Assembly: GCA_903893565.1 (NCBI GenBank)
Contig: CAITMU010000116.1
Location: forward strand, 1-34,711
Length of the DNA: 34,711 nt
Direction: 5' to 3'
Source: an uncultured beta proteobacterium
GTDB taxonomy: Bacteria > Pseudomonadota > Gammaproteobacteria > Burkholderiales > SG8-41
Positions 32,064-34,711 of this stretch are shown piece by piece. The notes beneath the pieces are model-generated. The model saw only the letters and a list, made by a program, of their open reading frames with translations, had not been told where the DNA came from and ran no database searches. Numbering within the stretch: the first letter of the stretch is position 1; every line of letters begins with the position of its first letter. The position numbers and the translations under genes are program-made.

Positions 32064-33029
32064 TTAAAGGCGCTCATTAGCGGCGGCTCTTGCCAGACGG
32101 TCTCGTGGGGCGGCCCAATCGTTTTCCAGAGGCAAGGATTCCACGATTAATACATCACAGTGTGCTTCATCCAGATATCGCAAGTTTGAGTAAAGCTTAC
32201 TGGCATAGACGTTGGGAGTTAAGCCAGCGCTCAACCATACGATATTATTAATGAAAGGGGAAAGTGCCTCGCGAGCGAGCACCCCGACACGCTGACCCTG
32301 ATGGGTGAGACTACGCACGAGCGTATCAATGAGGTCTTTTTCTACTAAGAGGATCGGGGTGTGTGGGGCATAGTGTTTGGCGAGCATTCCAGGCGCGCGT
32401 GGTGAGTGTTGATGGGGTGATTGCAGTGGGGTGCCAAGTAGGGCCTCAATCTCATCGGCCCTGATATGACCCGGACGCAGTAGCGTGGGTTGACTACCGG
32501 ATAAATCCACAATGGTGGATTCAATCCCTACCGTACAGGCTCCTCCATCAATGACGCCATCAATGGTTTCCATCGCCTCATGTAATACGTGGGCAGCTGT
32601 GGTGGGAGAAATCTGCCCAAAGCGATTGGCCGAGGGCCCCACTAGCCCTCCCCCAAAAGCGCTTAGTAACGCTTGGGTGAGCGGGTGATTGGGCACACGA
32701 AGCGCTACGGTGTCTTGTCCACCCGTAACCCAGTCGTTGACAGAAGGATGACGTTGCAAGATGAGCGTTAAGGGACCCGGCCAAAAGGCATGAGCTAACG
32801 CGTGGGCAGTGGCGGGGATATTTTGTGCCCAAAGGCTTAAGGGCGTGTGTGTTGCCAGATGCACAATCAAGGGGTGATCGTGAGGGCGACCTTTGGCGGT
32901 AAATACTTTTTTAATCGCCCGAGGATTAGAGGCATCAGCGCCTAAACCGTAAACCGTTTCGGTGGGAAATGCGACAACTCCCCCATCACGCAAAAGGGCG
33001 GCAGCGGTATCGATGTCAATAAGTCTCAT
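32064..33029 (-). CDS. tsaC: L-threonylcarbamoyladenylate synthase (Sua5/TsaC, two-domain)
   Basis: The 321-residue protein makes threonylcarbamoyl-AMP for the t6A37 modification of ANN-decoding tRNAs. The YrdC-like domain has VVAFPTETVYGLGADASNP, the KGRPHDHPLIVH loop, WPGPLTLIL, VALRVPNHP, GPSANRFGQISPTTA and CTVGIESTIVDLSG. A linker with SPRAPGMLAKHYAP leads to a C-terminal Sua5 domain, so this is the long Sua5-type rather than the short TsaC of E. coli. The ATG lies near 33029. It stands between the dCTP deaminase gene (54 bases upstream) and rfbC. Confidence 0.95.
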   Translation of the reverse strand: MRLIDIDTAAALLRDGGVVAFPTETVYGLGADASNPRAIKKVFTAKGRPHDHPLIVHLATHTPLSLWAQNIPATAHALAHAFWPGPLTLILQRHPSVNDWVTGGQDTVALRVPNHPLTQALLSAFGGGLVGPSANRFGQISPTTAAHVLHEAMETIDGVIDGGACTVGIESTIVDLSGSQPTLLRPGHIRADEIEALLGTPLQSPHQHSPRAPGMLAKHYAPHTPILLVEKDLIDTLVRSLTHQGQRVGVLAREALSPFINNIVWLSAGLTPNVYASKLYSNLRYLDEAHCDVLIVESLPLENDWAAPRDRLARAAANERL

Positions 33030-33083
33030 GGGGGATCTTCAAAAGATGAGACGGATATGATTTTTGCAAGAAGCCCCCGTTTT

Positions 33084-34262
33084 TTATACGGGATTCGGAA
33101 TCTTGAATTGTTTACTTAACTTCAAGCCCTGACCTTGGTAATTAGAGGAGATATTGACCCCATATAAACGCTGGGGTTTTCCTAATAGCCGCTCGTATAT
33201 GAGGCGACCCACCCCTTGTCCATGTTCGATTAAAAAAGGCACTTCATGAGAGCGAACTTCGAGCACGGCATGGGCCCCATTCACATCATTATTGCCATAG
33301 CCAAATCCGGGATCAAAAAAACCAGCATAGTGAATGCGAAACTCACCAACCGAGGGGTCATAAGGCACCATTGAGGCCGCAAAGGTGGGGGGAATACGAA
33401 TCCTCTCCCGGGACATTAAAATGTAGAAATCATCCGGGTTTAACACGAGGTTACGAGAAGTGTCACAAGTAATGGGTTCCCAGAAAAGCTTGGGGTCGTA
33501 ATGATTGATGCGATTTAAATCAATCAAAGGGGCATGTTGTTTCGCCCGATAGCCGACAACACCGTGATGGGCTTGACCTTCAAGATCGACTGAGATCCAT
33601 AATCCATCGTTAACAATCGCGTTAATCGGCATTTGATTATCGGAGTAGACGATGGCATCCATTGAATGTAATTCATCTAATTTTTGATCGGACGCTGGGG
33701 GATGGCCGCGCACAAAGCGCATTTGATTTAAGCGCGTACCCTGTTGTGCCAAAATGCTAAAAGTGCGGGGTACAATTTCGAGATACAGTTGACCGCAATA
33801 GCCTTCGGGAACACTTTCAAACGCGGTGCCACCATCGGCAATCAAGCGGGTAAAAATATCTAAACGGCCTGTGGAGCTTTTGGGGTTGGATTTACCCGAA
33901 ATATCCGTGGGCAGACGTAGGGTTTCCATGAGCTCGGCGATGTAGACACAGCCGCGTTCAAAAACGGTGGGTTGTGTCAGATCAATCGGATGCATCATTA
34001 ATTCCCCGATTTTAGCGCTGACAGGAGAATCTTTGCCGGGTAAAAAACTGGCCCTGACCCGCCAGGCCTTTGCGCCTAGCCGCAAATCTAGACTGGCGGG
34101 TTGTAGCTGCGAATCTTCAATGGCTTCTCGTGCTTGAATTCTGCCGCCCTCAATTAAGCGAGCAATGTCCTGAAAGGGTAAGATGCCCGTCGTAAATTGC
34201 GCCGTATAGGCCTCGAGGTCCTTACTCAGTTCAGGGAAAAGATTACCGATATCGCGATGCAT
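33084..34262 (-). CDS. dcd: Two-domain 2'-deoxycytidine 5'-triphosphate deaminase
   Basis: The 392-residue protein contains two dUTPase/dCTP-deaminase-like halves, about twice the length of E. coli Dcd. The N half has QPASLDLRLGAKAWRVRASF and GKSNPKSSTGRLDIFTRLIADGG. The C half has GFFDPGFGYG and GAHAVLEVRSHEVPFLI, placing a Glu where the catalytic Glu of Dcd lies, followed by GVGRLIYERL. It would convert dCTP to dUTP for dTMP synthesis. This long form is known mainly from Alphaproteobacteria and some Betaproteobacteria. The ATG at 34262 is used; a TTG two codons upstream is an alternative. It follows purC by about 50 bases and is probably cotranscribed. Confidence 0.92.
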   Translation of the reverse strand: MHRDIGNLFPELSKDLEAYTAQFTTGILPFQDIARLIEGGRIQAREAIEDSQLQPASLDLRLGAKAWRVRASFLPGKDSPVSAKIGELMMHPIDLTQPTVFERGCVYIAELMETLRLPTDISGKSNPKSSTGRLDIFTRLIADGGTAFESVPEGYCGQLYLEIVPRTFSILAQQGTRLNQMRFVRGHPPASDQKLDELHSMDAIVYSDNQMPINAIVNDGLWISVDLEGQAHHGVVGYRAKQHAPLIDLNRINHYDPKLFWEPITCDTSRNLVLNPDDFYILMSRERIRIPPTFAASMVPYDPSVGEFRIHYAGFFDPGFGYGNNDVNGAHAVLEVRSHEVPFLIEHGQGVGRLIYERLLGKPQRLYGVNISSNYQGQGLKLSKQFKIPNPV

Positions 34263-34314
34263 AACCAAGGGGAAATAATGCCTTTAAAAGAGCGCCTAAA
34301 GCGCAGTAAAAAAA

Positions 34315-34711
34315 TTATTGAGTCAGTAAGCGTTGAACTTCTTGATACTTTTCGGATGTCTTGGCTAACACGTCCTTCGTAGGAGTTGGGGCGGGCGGTT
34401 TTTTATCCCAAGGGGTTGTTTCTAGCCAATCACGAATAATCTGTTTATCAAAGCTCGGCGGGCTAATTCCCGTGCGATATTCGGCCGCGGGCCAAAATCG
34501 CGAGGAGTCGGGCGTTAAGATCTCATCAATCAATACCAGATGATTCGCTTCATCGACACCAAATTCGAACTTGGTGTCTGCGATGATCACGCCACGGGTG
34601 GCAGCAAAATCGGCTGCCTCAGAATAAAGGCGAATGGAAACCTCACGTATTTGAGCCGCTAAAGCGCTTCCCACCAAGGCCTCAACATCAGCATAGGTAA
34701 TGTTTTCATCA
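34315..34711 (-). CDS. purC: Phosphoribosylaminoimidazole-succinocarboxamide synthase, 5' end cut by window edge
   Basis: About 131 C-terminal codons are visible, and the frame stays open to the window edge. [39 protein letters not shown] and [22 protein letters not shown] are classical PurC (SAICAR synthetase) segments, including the DSSRFW loop near the active site. The enzyme joins CAIR and aspartate in purine synthesis. The long C-terminal form is typical of Betaproteobacteria and yeast Ade1-like proteins. A weak GCGC/GCGC hairpin (34292-34304) lies in the gap before dcd, so partial termination is possible. Confidence 0.95.
   Translation of the reverse strand, partial: DENITYADVEALVGSALAAQIREVSIRLYSEAADFAATRGVIIADTKFEFGVDEANHLVLIDEILTPDSSRFWPAAEYRTGISPPSFDKQIIRDWLETTPWDKKPPAPTPTKDVLAKTSEKYQEVQRLLTQ

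Noticed and set aside
1..34711. Mobile elements, CRISPR arrays, tRNA or rRNA genes
   Set aside because: No transposase or integrase, no regularly spaced repeats, and no tRNA- or rRNA-like sequence was recognised.

Overview
The window looks like a chromosomal segment of a betaproteobacterium, most likely order Burkholderiales (Alcaligenaceae-like). The main reason is six intact genes plus one decayed copy of the Bug/TctC family of periplasmic solute receptors, a family strongly expanded in that group. Base composition is close to half GC. No rRNA, tRNA, insertion sequence, phage gene or CRISPR array was seen. Genus is not assigned.

Layout. (1) 1-4.9 kb: a sugar-binding-protein-like gene cut by the left edge, a SAM methyltransferase, a Bug receptor followed by an alpha/beta-hydrolase-fold protein with Lys in place of the nucleophile, a nitroreductase and an HD-domain protein. 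(2) 4.9-10.2 kb: a tight leftward operon GST > Bug receptor > MmgE/PrpD, a divergent Bug receptor, and a secreted SH3b-like protein. (3) 10.4-19.8 kb: the most notable block, a biotin-dependent acyl-CoA carboxylase locus. It has a free-standing 73-aa biotin carrier, a FadR-type GntR regulator, two different full-length carboxyltransferase-family proteins, a stand-alone biotin carboxylase, both subunits of a split ADP-forming acyl-CoA synthetase, and an iron-alcohol-dehydrogenase-fold protein without the usual metal ligands. (4) 19.8-28.4 kb: three more Bug receptors, a decayed Bug remnant, a ChaN-like protein, two GSTs, an enolase-superfamily dehydratase/racemase and an EamA exporter. (5) 28.5-34.7 kb: an all-leftward, more core-like block with enoyl-CoA hydratase, RfaH, RfbD, RfbC, threonylcarbamoyl-AMP synthase, two-domain dCTP deaminase and the C-terminal part of PurC at the right edge.

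How it fits together (inference). Regions 2-4 look like an accessory catabolic island for organic acids. Bug receptors would capture carboxylates in the periplasm. The ADP-forming synthetase would activate an acid to its CoA thioester or recover ATP from one, and the biotin system would carboxylate the thioester. MmgE/PrpD, the enolase-family enzyme and the GSTs would process related substrates. No TctA/TctB membrane subunits are in the window, so the receptors must work with transporters encoded elsewhere or act as sensors. The carboxylase locus appears to be controlled from one compact divergent promoter (11576-11641), where two consensus -35 boxes facing opposite ways form an inverted repeat between the regulator and the operon. 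The substrate of the carboxylase cannot be read from the sequence.
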